From Sequoia sempervirens (taxonomy: Eukaryota; Streptophyta; Pinopsida; Cupressales; Cupressaceae), in the NCBI GenBank assembly GCA_007258455.2, contig VDFB02262709.1, forward strand, positions 62,001-126,000: 64,000 nt of DNA, read 5' to 3'. The translations under genes and the position numbers were made by a program. This document shows, piece after piece, positions 10,505 through 23,120 of the stretch; position 1 is the first letter of the stretch, and the number at the start of each line of letters is the position of its first letter. Below the pieces are notes generated by a model. It made no database searches. It saw nothing but the letters and a program-made list of their open reading frames with translations, and was not told where the DNA came from.

Positions 10505-11083
10505 CTACTCAAATGTGATTTTAATGAAGGATTCTTTGAGAGTCTCCACCAATTTCTTGTATGGAGTGAGCTTTTTGTCCTTGGTTTGGTATTCATCGTT
10601 CACTTGATTTATTATCAATTGGGAGTCTCTGTATACTTTGAGAGCTATAATGTTCCACTGTACTGCTATTCTAAGATCTATAGTTAAAGCCTCGTATTCT
10701 ACAATGTTATTGGTGTAGGGAAATGCCAATTTGTAAGACCTTGGTATGCAGTCCCCTTTTGGGGTGATGAAGAAGATGCCAACTCCTGATCCATGCTGTG
10801 TGTATGAGCCATCAAAGTATAGTTTCCAGTGGTTAGCTACATTGAGATTGAAAATAGATTCGTCTGGAAACTCTAAGACAAGAGGATTCTTTGAATAGAA
10901 TGGTGCTTCTCCAAGTTGATCTACGATGACTTGGCCTTTGATTTCTTTCCGCTCCACATATTCAATGTCATATTCTGATAGTATCATCACCCATTTGGCC
11001 ATTCTCCCAGTGAGCATTGCCTTTGACAGTAAGTACTTGAGAGGGTCGATTTTGGTGATGAGTTTTATTTTATGTGCCAACAT
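10505..11083 (-). pseudogene. Tat-1 RNase H end and second (archaeal-type) RNase H
   Basis: A 192-residue frame. The first part is the end of the ordinary RNase H and connection (MAKWVMILSEYDIEYVERKE). The second RNase H starts LYFDGSYTQHGSGVGIFF with the catalytic Asp, has NNIVEYEAL with the catalytic Glu, and VYRDSQLIINQVN with the next Asp. This extra domain after a degenerate first RNase H is characteristic of Tat-lineage elements. This part of the frame is uninterrupted. Confidence 0.88.
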
Positions 11084-11098
11084 GTAATGTCTGAATTT

Positions 11099-12196
11099 CT
11101 ATGATGCAAACACTACCGCTAGGCATGCTTTCTCGATGAATGAATAGTTTAGCTCATGCCCAACCAGTGTTCTGCTGATGTAATAAATAGCCCTTTCTAT
11201 TCCATTTTCATCATGCTGAGCTAGGAGAGCTCCAAGGGCTACTACTGTTGCTGATATGTAGAGAATCAATGGTTTTCTTAGAATTGGTGGCATTAAGACT
11301 GGTGGTGTTAGTAGATATTCTTTGATTTTATTGAATGCCTCTTCACACTTGGTATCCCATTTGTACGCTACTCCCTTTTGAAGTAGGTGAGAGTATGGAT
11401 TTTGTTTTTCCGCCAACTTTGCTATGAATCTTTGAATGGATTGGAGTCTCCCTTGGAGACCTCTCAATTGCTTTAATGTTTTTGGTGCCTCCATTTCAAA
11501 GATTGCTTTTACCTTTGCTGGACCTACCTCGATACCTCTCATTAACACTATATATCCTAGCAGCTTTCCTAATTGAACGCCGAAGACACACTTCTTTGGG
11601 TTTAATCTAACGTTGTTCTCCTCCAGCCTGCCAAAAATGGCACTTAGGGTTGCTATGTGATCTTTTCTCTTTCTGGATTTGGCTAGAATTTCATCAACAT
11701 AATCTTCGATAGTTTTGTGAATCATGTCATGGAAGATTAATGTCATGGCCCTTTGGTATGTTGCTCATGCATTCTTTAAGCTGGATGGCATCATGTTCCA
11801 GCAGTAACTCCCCCATGGACAAGTGAAAGCCATCTTATGTTGGTCCTCTTTAGCTATCATGATCTGATTGTATCCTGAGAATCCATCCATTAGTGACAAC
11901 ATTTCATGTCCAGCTATCATATTGACGATCATATCAATGTTTGGAAGCGGGAAGTCATCCTTTGGACATCCCTTATTCAAGTCTCTGAAGTCTATGCAGA
12001 TTTTGATATTTCCATCAGGTTTTGAAACAGGCACCAGATTTGATACCCATTCTAGATAATCTATTGGTCGGATGAATCCTGCATCTAATAACTTTTTTGG
12101 CTCCATTTTGGCTAATAAGGTGATTTGAGGTTGCATTTTTTGAAGCTTTTGTTTAATAGGCTTTGCTTTTGGATATACTGCTAAGTGGTGGACCAC
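11099..12196 (-). pseudogene. Tat-1 reverse transcriptase and first RNase H, catalytic motif altered
   Basis: The upstream half (11765-12196) reads MEPKKLLDAGFIRPI, LVPVSKPDGNIKICIDFRDLNKG, DDFPLPNIDMIV and SLMDGFSGYNQI with the first catalytic Asp. After a frameshift near 11750 the second half (11099-11746) carries YVDE at 11690-11701 where the family has YVDD, then LRGLQGRLQSIQRFI and a first RNase H whose initial Asp is absent (ILYISATVVALGALL). Loss of the first RNase H Asp is common in Tat; the D-to-E change in the RT motif is not, and would damage the polymerase. Confidence 0.88.
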
Positions 12197-12221
12197 AACC
12201 TTTCAATCAAGTCCAAGCATG

Positions 12222-12571
12222 TTAGCATAGCTCCATGAGAAGTTTATCTATCTCTCTCTTAGGAAAGCTGCTAGGAGCTCTTGCTCTTTTGATAATAATG
12301 ATTCCACATAGAATGTGATATGGGGAGTTTCCTCTATTCCTAGGTTGACCGGATTGCATTTTTCTGCCAGGACTGCTGATTTTTCTTGATGAAGAGCTCT
12401 GAAAGGAAGATTGAATCCCCAATCCTCGGGTGCCTTAGAGAGGTTTTCACCGTTGGATGCGTCATTTCTTTTAACTTTTTTCTTGTTGGAGAGTGTCGTA
12501 GTGTGGTTTTCACTCAAGGACTTAGATATTATTCTTAATTTTTCACTTTTGCAATTGAGGGATTCAATCAT
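12222..12571 (-). pseudogene. Tat-1 linker between protease/G-patch and RT
   Basis: Overlapping minus frames in this stretch are low in motifs (NLSKAPEDWGFNLPFRALHQEK, then VNLGIEETPHI). Position and mild similarity to Tat polyproteins suggest the spacer upstream of RT. At least one frameshift. Confidence 0.45.
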
Positions 12572-12586
12572 TTCCCCATAATGGGC

Positions 12587-13915
12587 CTATGTATCTAGCT
12601 CGATTAAGAACCTTGCTTTGTGATCCCCACACAGAATGTTATCTCGTAGTTCCATGAATTTTGAGAGTGCCTCATTGTTTTTGAATGTATCAAGAACTGG
12701 TGGTCCTCGTTGGTCATAGTCGATGAGTTGGGGGTATACTAAGCGAATTTCATGATTTTGGTGGTCTGATTCAAAAGATAGGGTGCTAATCATGAAAAGA
12801 GTGGTATCCTCAAATAGCCTAGGTAGATTGGGTGTGGGATCCTTGTCATCACTACTACTATAAACATCGGTTATATCAAATGTGAAGTTATCTATGACGC
12901 GACTTGTAGATACTGGTAAGCGTAGTTTTGTTGCGGTTGGCTGAGGAGGATTATTAACCGTTCTAATTGAAGGATTGTGGCCACACATGGTTATACTCGG
13001 AGGGGTACATCCAAGGCCAAGATTTGTTATTGCCTGCATCTCTAGAATGATAGGTGTTATAAGCCCATTATTGTTTCTCCCAAGTCTTTGGTTTCTATCA
13101 TAGCCCATTGCGAGCATCATTTGTAGACCCTTACTTCTATCATCCATTGGTAAATTAGCTACTGGTCTTTCATCTTGATATAGCATATGATATGGATCTA
13201 CCTCAATAACTTCTTGGCAAAGATCTCCCCAATTTGTAAAGTTGGGATAGTTTTCAGGAGATGTTTGAGATGTGGAGGCTTCATTTATTTGCGGACGTCC
13301 CCATGATCTAGGAGATTGTGGTAACTCTCCTACCACAAAGGAATTTTCAGGGATCATGTAGTTTCCACAACTGTTATCTTGGATGATGACCTTAATGTCA
13401 GAGATGGTGGGAATGGCGGGAGTGGTGGGTGTCTCTGTCGCAGAAGTGGATGTGAGAGTGGCGGGATCAATGTATGGTGTAGATGGACCCTCATCATTTG
13501 TTGGTACTTGGGGGATTTTATAGTACTTTGCTTCAAGGTTTTTGCAATAGGAGAAGGGTTTGGGATCTCCATGGATGGTGACTTCTTGTCCCTCATGTGT
13601 GAATTTCACACATTGATGGAAAGTTGACGCTACTACCTTCATTACATGAATCCATGGGCGTCCTAGGAGGATGTTATACATCAAGTCAAGGTCCAAGACT
13701 TGACAAGTGGTTTCCATGATAGCAGGCCCTACTTGAATAGGGAGTTTGATTGTGCCCTGGGACACTCTTTCTTGATCATCATATGCTCTTATTGTGATAC
13801 CCTTTCCTTTGTCAATAAAATATTTTGAGATTTTTAATTGTTTGATGAGCTTGAGAGAACATATATTCAAGCCTGCACCTCCATCCACCAAGACCCTTTT
13901 GACTTTTCTTTTCTA
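12587..13915 (-). pseudogene. Tat-1 protease plus G-patch domain
   Basis: The longest minus-strand frame in Tat-1 (434 residues from 13891). The protease active site reads VDGGAGLNICS, a variant of D-S/T-G-A, then MYNILLGRPWIH. After a low-complexity S/T/P region comes a G-patch-like segment at about 13020-13150: KGLQMMLAMGY, QRLGRNNNGL and NLGLGC. G-patch domains are RNA-related modules known from some Tat elements; here the pattern is seen, the RNA role is from the family. Upstream, across a stop near 13915, the frame goes on toward gag. Confidence 0.8.
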
Positions 13916-14098
13916 ACCTATGACCTCTAAGTGGAGTGCACGGTTGTGAGATGGTTGAGTGGGAAAATCCTGGTCAGAGAATGTGAGGAGATTTGGTGTA
14001 ATGATATTTCCGACCATAGCTTGGAATTGCTCTGCATCAAGATTTGTGGGGACGGTGGATGAAGCCAACGCTTCCTCAAGGATTTTCTTATGGGCCGA

Positions 14099-15502
14099 TT
14101 AGATTTTTAGTAACTCCATGATGGAGATTTGTGCTGGCATTTTTTTGAGTTGATCAAGGACGTTATAGCCATTAGGGACAGATCTAGATGCAAGGACTCT
14201 TTTTGGTTGGGATGATCCCGCGATGGTAACTTTGCCGCCAATTGTGGTGACTCCACAATCAGCATGGGAACCTTTGATGGTGATGACCATGCAATTTTCA
14301 TCTAGAGAGGCAATGACAGTTTCATATACATGATTTATGTTTGTGTGGGTGCCTTTCCCCTTATCAGTGTTATTATTATTCCCTTTATTGCGATGATTAG
14401 GCATCAAATTCATGTATATCTTAAGGTCTTGGTTTCCTGTTGGTTGTTCCACGTTTATAATTCTTTGATCAATGAGATCTTGAATTGTGTTTTTTAGTCT
14501 TATACAACTATTCGTGGTATGCCCTTTGATTTTATGGAAGTCACAAAGTTGATTCTCATTATACCAAGGAGGTTTCACATCCCGTTCTTAGTAATTCTCA
14601 TAGGTGGGCGCTTTGATGATTTTTTCGTTTATCAGCTTCTTCATGATGACTTCTAGTGGTTCCCCAAGAGCGATGTACTTTCACTTGGGTTAACTCTTGT
14701 TCCATTGGGGTGGTCCCCTTTGATCATTGAGATTGTTAATTGTTGGATTGTTGTTTGGTTGTTGTATTGCTTGATGATTGCTTTGGTGTTGGATTTGGAT
14801 TTGTGGTGTGGGTGTATTTTGGCGAGGGGCACTAATGACCACCTTGGCATTGATGACACCATCATTAGTAACATTTTTGTTCCTTGCCCATGTGTGAGAT
14901 TTATCATTGTAAGTGGTGGGTGGGAAGTTGTTTTGTTGTTTAGGGTATGAAGTTGATCCTGCAGGTTGAGTCATAAGGGCTTGTTCGATGCTAGGCACCT
15001 TGGGGATCAATTGGTCATATGTGGTGATCCCTTGTACCTTGAGATGAAATGCCAAGAGGCTGTCAAGGTTGGATATGATGGTGCAAACCTGTTGTTCCTT
15101 AGGCATGGTCCATTTGCTCCGATTGTCCCTGGATCACCATCATTGTAGGAATGAAGCGAATGATTCATTCTTTCCTTGTTTCAGAGCTGAGAGGTCTTCT
15201 AGACTGACATCCATTGCAATGTTGCATGCATAATTTTTAATGAATGCGTTTATAATTTCTTGGAATGTTCTGATGCCTGTAGGTAGGCGAGAGAACCATT
15301 CCATAGCATGGCCAGCCAAACTTCTAGGAAATAGTCGCATTAGATAAGTATCGTCGTATGCGACTTCCATGCAATGAATATGGAATTCCCTAATGTGATC
15401 TTCAGGGTTTCCCATCCCATGATATTTGTCAAACTTTGGGATCTCAAATCCCTTGGGGAATGGTTTCATCACTAAGCTCCTATTAAATGGATAAGGACAC
15501 AA
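14099..15502 (-). pseudogene. Tat-1 gag: capsid and zinc-binding part
   Basis: Capsid region 15140-15502: KPFPKGFEIPKFDKYHG, NPEDHIREFHIHC, LAGHAMEWFSRLPTG, the retrotransposon gag pattern. Middle 14690-15106: continuing helices, then a Q/N/P-rich linker. Zinc-binding piece 14500-14578: LCDFHKIKGHTTNSC, a C-x2-H...H...C form usual for Tat. Breaks occur near 15140 and 14650. Confidence 0.82.
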
Positions 15503-15689
15503 GTTGCTTGGTGTCTTTGTGGTTCACCTTGATTGAAGATTGAGCACTTGTTGCGAAAGTAACTTGATTTGTGTTGTTACATCATTTTGCGGATCAGGGG
15601 CTGGGATGAAGGTATTCTGGGGTGTCTCAATTGTGGGTTGGATGGGTGGGTTGTTTGGTGTGTTATTTGATGGAATTTGCACATTATGC

Positions 15690-16340
15690 TAAGCTAGGTA
15701 TGTTTGCACCTGCTACTGTATAAACAACGCTTGTTGTTGTTCTTGTTGTTGTTGCTCTAAGATTTCCTGCTGTTGTGCTTGTTGTTGTTGTGCTATGACT
15801 GCTTACTATTGTGCTTGTTGTTGTTGTGCTAGGATTGCTTGCTATTGTGCTTATTTTTTTTCCAACAATGCTTGTTGTTGGGCTGCCATTTGTGTTGCTT
15901 CTTGCTGCTCTTGATATTGTTTTATTGCTTGCTAATATGCTTGTAATTGCGCTGCTTGTTTTTGTGCAAGAAGTTGTGCTTGTGATTGCAACTGTTGTGC
16001 TTGATATTGGGCATGCACTTAAGCTTGAGCTTTGGCTTGTGCCGCTTGTTTTTGCAATAGAATTTGGGCTTGGGCAGCTTTTTGTGCTTGTAATGCGACT
16101 TGGGCTGCTTGAACAACTTGTGCAGCTTGAGCGGATTTTTGTTGTTGTTGTAATAAGGCTTGGGCTTGTGTAGCCTGTTGTGCTTGTAATGCGACTTGGG
16201 CAACTTGGGCAGCTTGAGTGGCTTGTTGAGTAGCTAATTACGCGGCTTTTTGTTTTTGCACTTGTAGGAATCCCCTTTGAAAAGCAGCTTGCAATGCGAT
16301 GTTGTATTGGCTTGATATGCTGGAAGTTAGTGGTGGATTT
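15690..16340 (-). pseudogene. Tat-1 gag: Gln/Ala-rich repeat region
   Basis: The minus strand reads as long runs of QAAQ, QAQQ, QQQQ and LQAQKAAQ with scattered stops, from repeated TTGTTGTTG and GCTTGTGC words on the plus strand. It is likely a long helical or disordered segment between the N-terminal part and the capsid. The repeated codons invite slippage, which explains the many frame breaks. The plus-strand ORF here (V/L-rich) is a shadow. Confidence 0.65.
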
Positions 16341-16374
16341 GGAATGGTGTTTGTGATGGTGGTGAGTGGTGATG

Positions 16375-17384
16375 TCACATTGGTGATTTGAGTGGTGGAT
16401 GGTGTTGTTGATGTGGTAGTTTGAGTGGTGAATGGTGCTGTTGATGTGGTTGGCCCTTGGGAGACCTTGCTTTAGGATAGGGGGTGGTGGATGATGTCGC
16501 GATTACTTGTGTAGTTGTCATCTGTTGTTGTGATATCAATGACAAGTTTTGAGAGTTTGGTGTGATGTTTTGATTGGTGTTTGGGATGTTGGTTTGATTG
16601 ATATTGATCTTTGGTAAAGGTGGGAGTCCCAAGCTAAGTAGTGGTGTGGATGATGATGGAAAAGGTGGAAGTGGTGGAAATATGAGGGGCGTGGTGTCGA
16701 AAATGCCCCCAGGTCTGAACATGTCACCTTCTTCTTGTGAATTTGTGAGGAGAGAAGTTTGAGGTGTTGCGCGGAAGGATGATGATGGGTGATCATGATG
16801 GAGAGTGAGAGGAACATACTTATGTAATGGGTTTTGGGGTATGCTTTCTTCTAAAATGGTATTTTCATCTAAGTCTTGGTTGTTAACAAGGGGGTGTGTT
16901 TGAATAGCATTAAGAAATGCATTTCCCTTATTGATATTAGGTTGAGTTGGAGCAAAAGATGTTGTGATTTGCAGAATGTTTTCGGTGATGCTTTGGGATG
17001 GGGGTGTAGATGAGATGGGGAGTGTGGATGAAATTAGATGCATGATCTCTAAAGATAGTTCCACTATTGAGCTCGTGTCAAAATCATAAGGTAATTTGGG
17101 CCCTTGTTTTGCTAGTTCAAGCATGTATAGTGAAGCCTCATCATGATGTTGACGATCTTATGATTTTCTGGATTTTGGAGCATTTCGGTTATTTCTTCAT
17201 GCGACATCCCAAAGGTAAGCTCTTCTTGATTTTCTTCTTGTGGGTTTTGTGATGATGAGGTAATCAAAGGATTATTTGATTCAATGAGATTCATTTCGAT
17301 GTTTATTTGGCTTAGGTCACTTGAAGCGGGTGTTTCTTTGTCGGCTTCCATTTTCTTCTTGTATTGAGATCTAGTTTGAACCAT
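16375..17384 (-). pseudogene. Tat-1 gag: N-terminal part
   Basis: Two overlapping minus frames. The start MVQTRSQYKKKMEADKETP at 17384 is the likely Gag N-terminus; it continues acidic/polar (INIEMNLIESNNPL, LTFGMSHEEITEMLQNPENH). A frameshift near 17115 leads to a 249-residue S/T/P/N-rich segment (16375-17124). No conserved domain recognised. The long leader on the right supports this as the first ORF. Confidence 0.6.
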
Positions 17385-20336
17385 AAAACAAGGATCAATT
17401 TTTGAGAATAGGGGAGATGAATCTCTTAATTCTTTGGATTGATCTTTACTTTATGCACAAAATAGAAAATTTTAGGATATCTTGAGGATCAAAAGGTGAT
17501 ATGATGATGACATAAGAGATGGATGATGTGGATGTTTTGATCTTTTGATAAATCTTGAGGGAAATGCTAGGCTTTTAGGACTTTTGGATATGTTTCAGAT
17601 TTTTATTTTTGATTTTCTCTTGGGATTGCCCTTGATTGATTGATTTTGGTTTGATTGCGGTTTGGAAAAATATACCCTAAGATGTTGGATGATTATCTAA
17701 GGGGTAGATTTGCTCAAAAGATGCATCTACCCACACCTATTCAAACAAGATGATAATTTAAACAAGCATACGAAGAAGGATGCATCTACATATACCTAGC
17801 GAAACAAGATGGTTTGACAACTTTGACTAAGTATATGAAAAAGGATGCATCTACACATACCTAGCCAAAAATGATTTGATAAATATTTCAAGGATTTTGT
17901 CTCAAGGATTTGATGATTTTGATTTTTGCCAAAAATCCTAGCATGAAGGATAGTTTCAAGATTTCTCCAAAAGGAGATGGTGAGATGATGTTTGGTTTGA
18001 TGTTTTGAAGGGTGGATGAGAAGATATTTTGATTTCCTTTGATCCTAAGATGAACCTAAAAAAGAAACTTTATTTAGCTAAACCTCGGTATTGAAGAACA
18101 TGCAATGCTTCTATAGACCTTTATAACCAAGAAGTGGTTCAATTTGAGCATACATTTCTAGATTGTGAACCAAGGCCTTTTATTTTTGGGATTTGTCTTC
18201 TTGAAAATTGTGAGGTTTCAACACATGTGAGAGTTATTTTTGTTTATCTTTGGTTAGTGACTTTATTTTACCACAAACACTCTCTTTGATTAGGTTCCCC
18301 AACTAGATGTCCAATGTCTTAATTTCTTCGAATCCCACAAAGTATGTTATGTGGAGATTTGATGAATTCAAGGCAAGGGTTACCTATTGTTTAACTTTAT
18401 TAGACAAATTGAGATGTAATCCAATGTGTTTAGAAACCTCTAAGGATGGAATCCCAAGGGAAAGCAATAACACATGGATTGGGTCAATTGTATTTGCCTT
18501 CTAAAGGGTTTGAAATTTTGATGATGAAGTTTAAGTGTTTATTTTCAAGATGTTTTCGAACAAGCAAAGTGTTTTGAATCATAAGCAATATAACATCCTA
18601 GCTCAATTGGTACATTTTTCTTGGTGGGCTTGCCTCATGCCCTTCATAGAAGAATAGATGATTTTACATGCAACCAAGGAAAGAGTATAAAGGTATGTTA
18701 AGAATGAAGTCTTAACCTCTATACTTTAACCAAGATTGGACATGGGAAGTAACTTCATGGAATCTAAGTTCCAATGCACCACTTTGATAAAATCATTGAA
18801 TGGATCAATTGGTCACTACAAACAAGGGTTTTATTTCAGACTTTCTGTTCGTGGAGATTGACCCATATGGCGAGAGTCCCTTTTCAGATCCATCTTGTCA
18901 AAGCCAACCGCGTGATATTGGCGTATATTCCAATACCCACATATATATCCCAAATGGAAATACTCTCAAGTTTAGAGTGTTACCGGTTGAGTCATTCCCT
19001 TGGGTGAGTACTTTTTCCCTAAGGTAGGCCCTCTAAGATAAACAAAAGCGAGTAAAGACAATATCCATAACTTGATCGATCTTTGTTTACAACACAAAGA
19101 AAGAGAATGTACGCAATAATGCTCTACTCACACTCGCACAATGTTTTGTTTAATTTTAAACCCAAAATGAAGTGTGGAGGTGATTGCTTTATCTCACCCT
19201 AAAATCATGAAAAAGGCCTTTTGATTCTCAAGATCACTATAAAGCGCGAGAGAAATGCATACATCATTTTTCAATGAATTTAGTTTAAATAAGCCCTCAC
19301 GAGAACAAAGTTGCACTTGTTCATTTTAAAGCCTCAAAGCAATTGTGAGTTCTTTTTAAAGCACCAAAGGACAAATGAGAGATATTTTGTTCAATTGTTA
19401 ACCAACAAAACAAAATCTAGTAAGTTGGAGTCCTAATGTTCATTTTAAGCCTTTTGCAAAAAAAATGAAAAGATTTTTTTTTTTTAAAGCCCAAACGAAA
19501 TTAGTGTCCTAAGAAAAAAGGAATAACAGTTTCTCAAAAGTGTTAAACAAACACTAAATTATTTAAAAACACTTTGATTTTTTGAAGTACCATCATCATG
19601 CTTCCTTTTCTTTCATTTTAATTGATCCAATCCTACAAGAAAAAAAACTAGTCAAATTCTATAAAACATAGAGGTTAAAAAGTAGAAAATAGAAGATAAA
19701 TTCATCATTTGACAAAAAACATGTGCTAAAATTAAAATTCAACTTTTTACTCCCTGCCAGCAACGCAACCCGTGACTGCGTCATAGTTTGATTTCTCAGT
19801 GGTGCTGTACAGCGCTGCTTACCAGTCAACGACGCTCTATGTCTGGACCAGTGAGCTCAACTACGTCGCACTTTTTCTTAGCATTGCTATTTGATTTTTT
19901 TGGAAAATCCCGCGGGTTAGATTGGTTAAGCGACGCAGTTTAAAATTCAAAATCTTGGGCGAGAAGACTTTAGCACCACAGTTTGAATTTCCAGCAGTGC
20001 TGAATGGCGCCGCTAGAGAACCAGTGGTGCTATATGGCGATGCTGAGCTTCTAGCATTAGAATTTTTCTATGCACAAACAAAAACATGAATTTTTAAAGA
20101 AAAAGTGATAAAAAATGAGATCCAGCCCTCCTTCTAGCACCAAACGTGCGAACCCCAATCCTAATACCTGCAAAACAATAAGAACAAAATATTAGAACAT
20201 CAAATGCAAGTAAGAACAATGATTCCCCATGAAATCCATTCACAAAGCTCAAATTAGGAAAAAAAACAATGAAGAACACAATGAAAATAACAAAATAGAG
20301 ATTGAATCCTAATTAAGCTAGCAAAATCATGATCCC
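17385..20336 (-). other. Tat-1 leader, noncoding
   Basis: About 2.9 kb between the LTR and the gag start, with no gene. It holds a roughly 63-bp, three-copy tandem repeat (17700-17880) and, at 19740-20060, scattered short repeats of the type GCAGTGCTG and GGCGCCGCT in a GC-richer island. Short ORFs at 18307-18504 and 18774-19027 have no recognisable content. Confidence 0.55.
17715..17880. repeat. Three-copy tandem repeat in the Tat-1 leader
   Basis: Three diverged copies of a unit of about 63 bp, each with GATGCATCTAC and ACACCTA or ATACCTAGC, then AAACAAGATG-like words. Confidence 0.6.
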
Positions 20337-20355
20337 ATGGGGGAATTGGTGCCAA
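20337..20355 (-). other. Candidate Tat-1 primer binding site
   Basis: On the minus strand TGGCACCAATTCCCCC follows ...TTCACATCAAAT. It starts TGGCAC, like the Tat-2 site, and lies between the leader and the AT-rich LTR. The tRNA is not identified, and the usual complement is not certain. Confidence 0.35.
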
Positions 20356-21398
20356 TTTGATGTGAAAAATGGCCCTTTCCCAATTCCTATGATGCAAGAT
20401 TGATGTGTTGATGAAGATTGATCCACTTTGATGAAGAATGGTGAGTGCTCCAAGCTAAAACCTGCATAACCTAGCTAAGAACTTAATGGTATTGATGAAA
20501 TTTGCTAAATATTTGAGTATAGTAACTTTGCATAAATTGTGGATAATCAAATAAGGAGATGAGCCTCTTATTTATAGATGAGGTTGATGGATGAATGTCC
20601 AAAATTGAGCAATGTGGGACTAACATTCATCCAATGGAAAGATGCCACTTGTCAACCTATGAGTGGATGATGTGCAAGATTTGGGGATTGTGCCAATAAA
20701 TGCCTATTTTTGAATTTTGAATTTTGTTGAAATGACTTGCAAAAGGGAAGAAAGAATGCATTAAATGCCACTTGGCTCAAGGAAAATGACATGTAAGATG
20801 GAGTTAAATTCCTTTTTGGATCTACATGTCAACTTGGATTTTTGAATTCAAACTTGGAGAATATTCCAAAAAGATGCCTTGTTGAGGAAAATAGAGATTT
20901 AATAAATCAATTAAATCTATTTTCATGTGCAAGTGGTAAATGCTAGAGGATGGGACATGATATGAGATTAAATTAATCAAAGTTAATTAATTTAATGAAG
21001 GGGATTAGATGATGTGACAAATTTGACTTAGATTTGTGGATTTATTTAAATCAAATATGAGAAGAATATGATAAAAGATTAATTAAATAAAGATTTTGAT
21101 TTATTTAATTAAAAGAGATGATGTTAGATTTAAACTAAATAAGGTTTTAATTTATTTAATTTAATAGACAGACTTTAGAGATTTAATTAAATAAAATTGA
21201 CTATTTAATTAAATAGGGATAATTAGATCAAAATGATTAATTTAATTATCGAGAAGAGGTGACTTAATTAGATAACTAGTTTATTTAATTAAGAGAGGAA
21301 TATTGATGAATTTAATCAGATAAGGGGATTTGATTAAATGGTTAGACCGAAGGATGATTTAGGATGGAACGATGTTAGTAGTTGGGATCAGATGCACA
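20356..21398 (-). repeat. Probable Tat-1 5' LTR
   Basis: About 1.04 kb, AT-rich, with many TTTAATTAAATAA words resembling the Tat-2 LTR. On the minus strand it would begin TGTGCATCTG at 21398, compare TGTAGATGTC in Tat-2. A TATA box (CTATAAATA, minus) lies at about 20568-20577. There is no partner LTR in the window to prove the ends; the pseudogene on the right begins immediately after 21398. Confidence 0.5.
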
Positions 21399-23120
21399 AT
21401 GTCAATTGGTACATTTTACATATCTATAGAGACAATGTGTATAAATATTTAAATTTAGACTATATGCTAACATGCTAGACTTATATTCTACTAGCCTTCT
21501 CCATTCACCACTATAATATGATGGACTATAATATGGCATTAATCTCCTTGTGGTTTGTTCTAAATTGTTTCCATGTTTAGATCCCACATGTACATTTTGA
21601 ATAGTAAAGAGGCCTAGATTTTCTCCATGAATATTGGAGGGTCGTATCATGTAGTTGTATCCCAAATATTGAAACACCTCGTACACTCTAGGTAGTTGTT
21701 GATCACTAGGCCAAGCGCAATATAGTCAACGATTAAATGTCTCTTTGTAAATTAATTTCAAACTCAGGGGAAAGTCATCATCTCCATCACATTCATTCTC
21801 ATAGGGTATGTAGTCCACCTTCCCCTTGTATTTAAGAAAATTATGCATCTTTAAATTGATTATTGTTCTGTTACTTATTTTCATCAATTCCTCATCTTCC
21901 GATTTGGTATATTGGCACACATTTTTGTTAGATGTATCATCTAATAAATGATCATTTCCCTCTAGGCTGGAAGTTGGTGATCCAGGAAACTTTAAACCAA
22001 GAACTTTATCTTTTAAGTATCCATTAAGAAAAAAATTAGTTATTTAAATAATAAAAAACAATGTTTAAATGAAGTATACATGTTATTTATATCAAATTGG
22101 AAAATTCCTTACCATAATTCCTATTGGATTTGAATCGATTGTAGGAGGCATACTACTGACTGGAAGCTCATCTTATATGTAATGTCTTTGTACAATCGCT
22201 TATTTGAATTGTTTCTTTCCACGACATACAAAACATCCACAAACAACAATTTTCTCAAAGTATTCATCCCATGTGTACTATAGTCCGGACCAAACTCTTA
22301 TTCAGTGCAATCATTTGTTGTGTCTGCAGGATCCATTGTCATATCCTCTTCCACCCAGTGTCCTCTGTGATTTAACAGTTTTAGGTCCACGTCCACGTCC
22401 ACGTACATATCTTCTTATTTTGCTAGTTGAATGCTCAAGCTTTGCATTTGCTCCAATCTCCATCTTAAATAATCAACAACATGCATTAATTTATGTCAAG
22501 ATTGGATAATACATTATAAATTTCAATAATACTATGAAAAAAGATGGACGTATCACAAAATGCCATCAGATCATTTTTTTCCTATGTTAAGTCAAAATTT
22601 GAGTACTTGATGTCTCGCTTCATCCGTTGTGTCCTCATTTGATATGACACAATCTGTTGCCATGGCCTCATTTGGTGCTTATAATACACAACATAGTAAA
22701 TAATGTTTAGTACACCAATTATATCATTTCAACAAATATGCTATCCAACACAAAACCTCACTTTAGTCATATATTTGACATATTGATATCATGTTTTGGC
22801 CATCCTAATTTTCAAAACTTTCCCTTGATCATAGAATCACATTTAATCACCATTCTTGTGCATTTTCAACCAATAAGTTTGACCTCAGAGGCCTCATGGA
22901 AAAAAAATGACTTTATCTCCTCTATGTTGTAGTATTTGTGAATTCATAAACACCTTCCTCCTTTGGTTGAGGTTGCTTTCTCCTCTTACCTCTATTGTAT
23001 CTGCAAATTCCATTGTCATATCTATTTCCACCCACTTTCCTCTTTGCAATTTAGTATTTCTATGTCATCCACGTCCTCTCTCCATGGCCTCCTATGGATC
23101 CTGTAATACACAACAATGAC
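21399..23120 (-). pseudogene. Unrecognised pseudogene with RG-rich segments
   Basis: Minus-strand frames 21726-21920 and 21402-21686 are continuous apart from one stop: KGKVDYIPYENECDGDDDFPLSLKL, then the block YEVFQYLGYNYMIRPSNIHG, then GLFTIQNVHVGS and RLMPYYSPSYYSGEWRRL. GENLGLFT faintly resembles the start of SET domains, but I would not name it. Upstream on minus are two similar pieces, RGRGRGPKTVKSQRTLGGRG (about 22350-22410) and RNTKLQRGKWVGNRYDNG (about 23000-23055), each followed by YDNG and a Cys: a tandem exon duplication or two copies. No retroelement motif. Confidence 0.45.

Larger units (their letters stand above)
1700..21398 (-). mobile_element. Tat-1: Ty3/gypsy retrotransposon, Tat lineage, nested and broken
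   Basis: A minus-strand LTR retrotransposon. From right to left: a probable 5' LTR, a primer-site candidate, a 2.9-kb leader, gag, protease with a G-patch, RT, RNase H, a second 'archaeal-type' RNase H, integrase, and a 3' noncoding region. The second RNase H after the first is a hallmark of the Tat lineage. Integrase is interrupted by a younger chromovirus at 4419-9870. Frameshifts and stops occur in every domain. I find no 3' LTR: 1800-3540 matches the region upstream of the Tat-2 3' LTR in several short blocks, but the sequence then runs into ATG-rich DNA, so the left end is probably truncated near 1690. The left limit is approximate. Confidence 0.8.

Noticed and set aside
15811..16173. 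Long V/L-rich plus-strand ORF that looks like a membrane protein
   Set aside because: It is the reverse strand of Gln/Ala-rich gag codons (TTG/GTT words); no start context or domain.
21402..21686. SET-domain methyltransferase
   Set aside because: Only GENLGLFT is suggestive; the catalytic motifs of SET domains are not seen.
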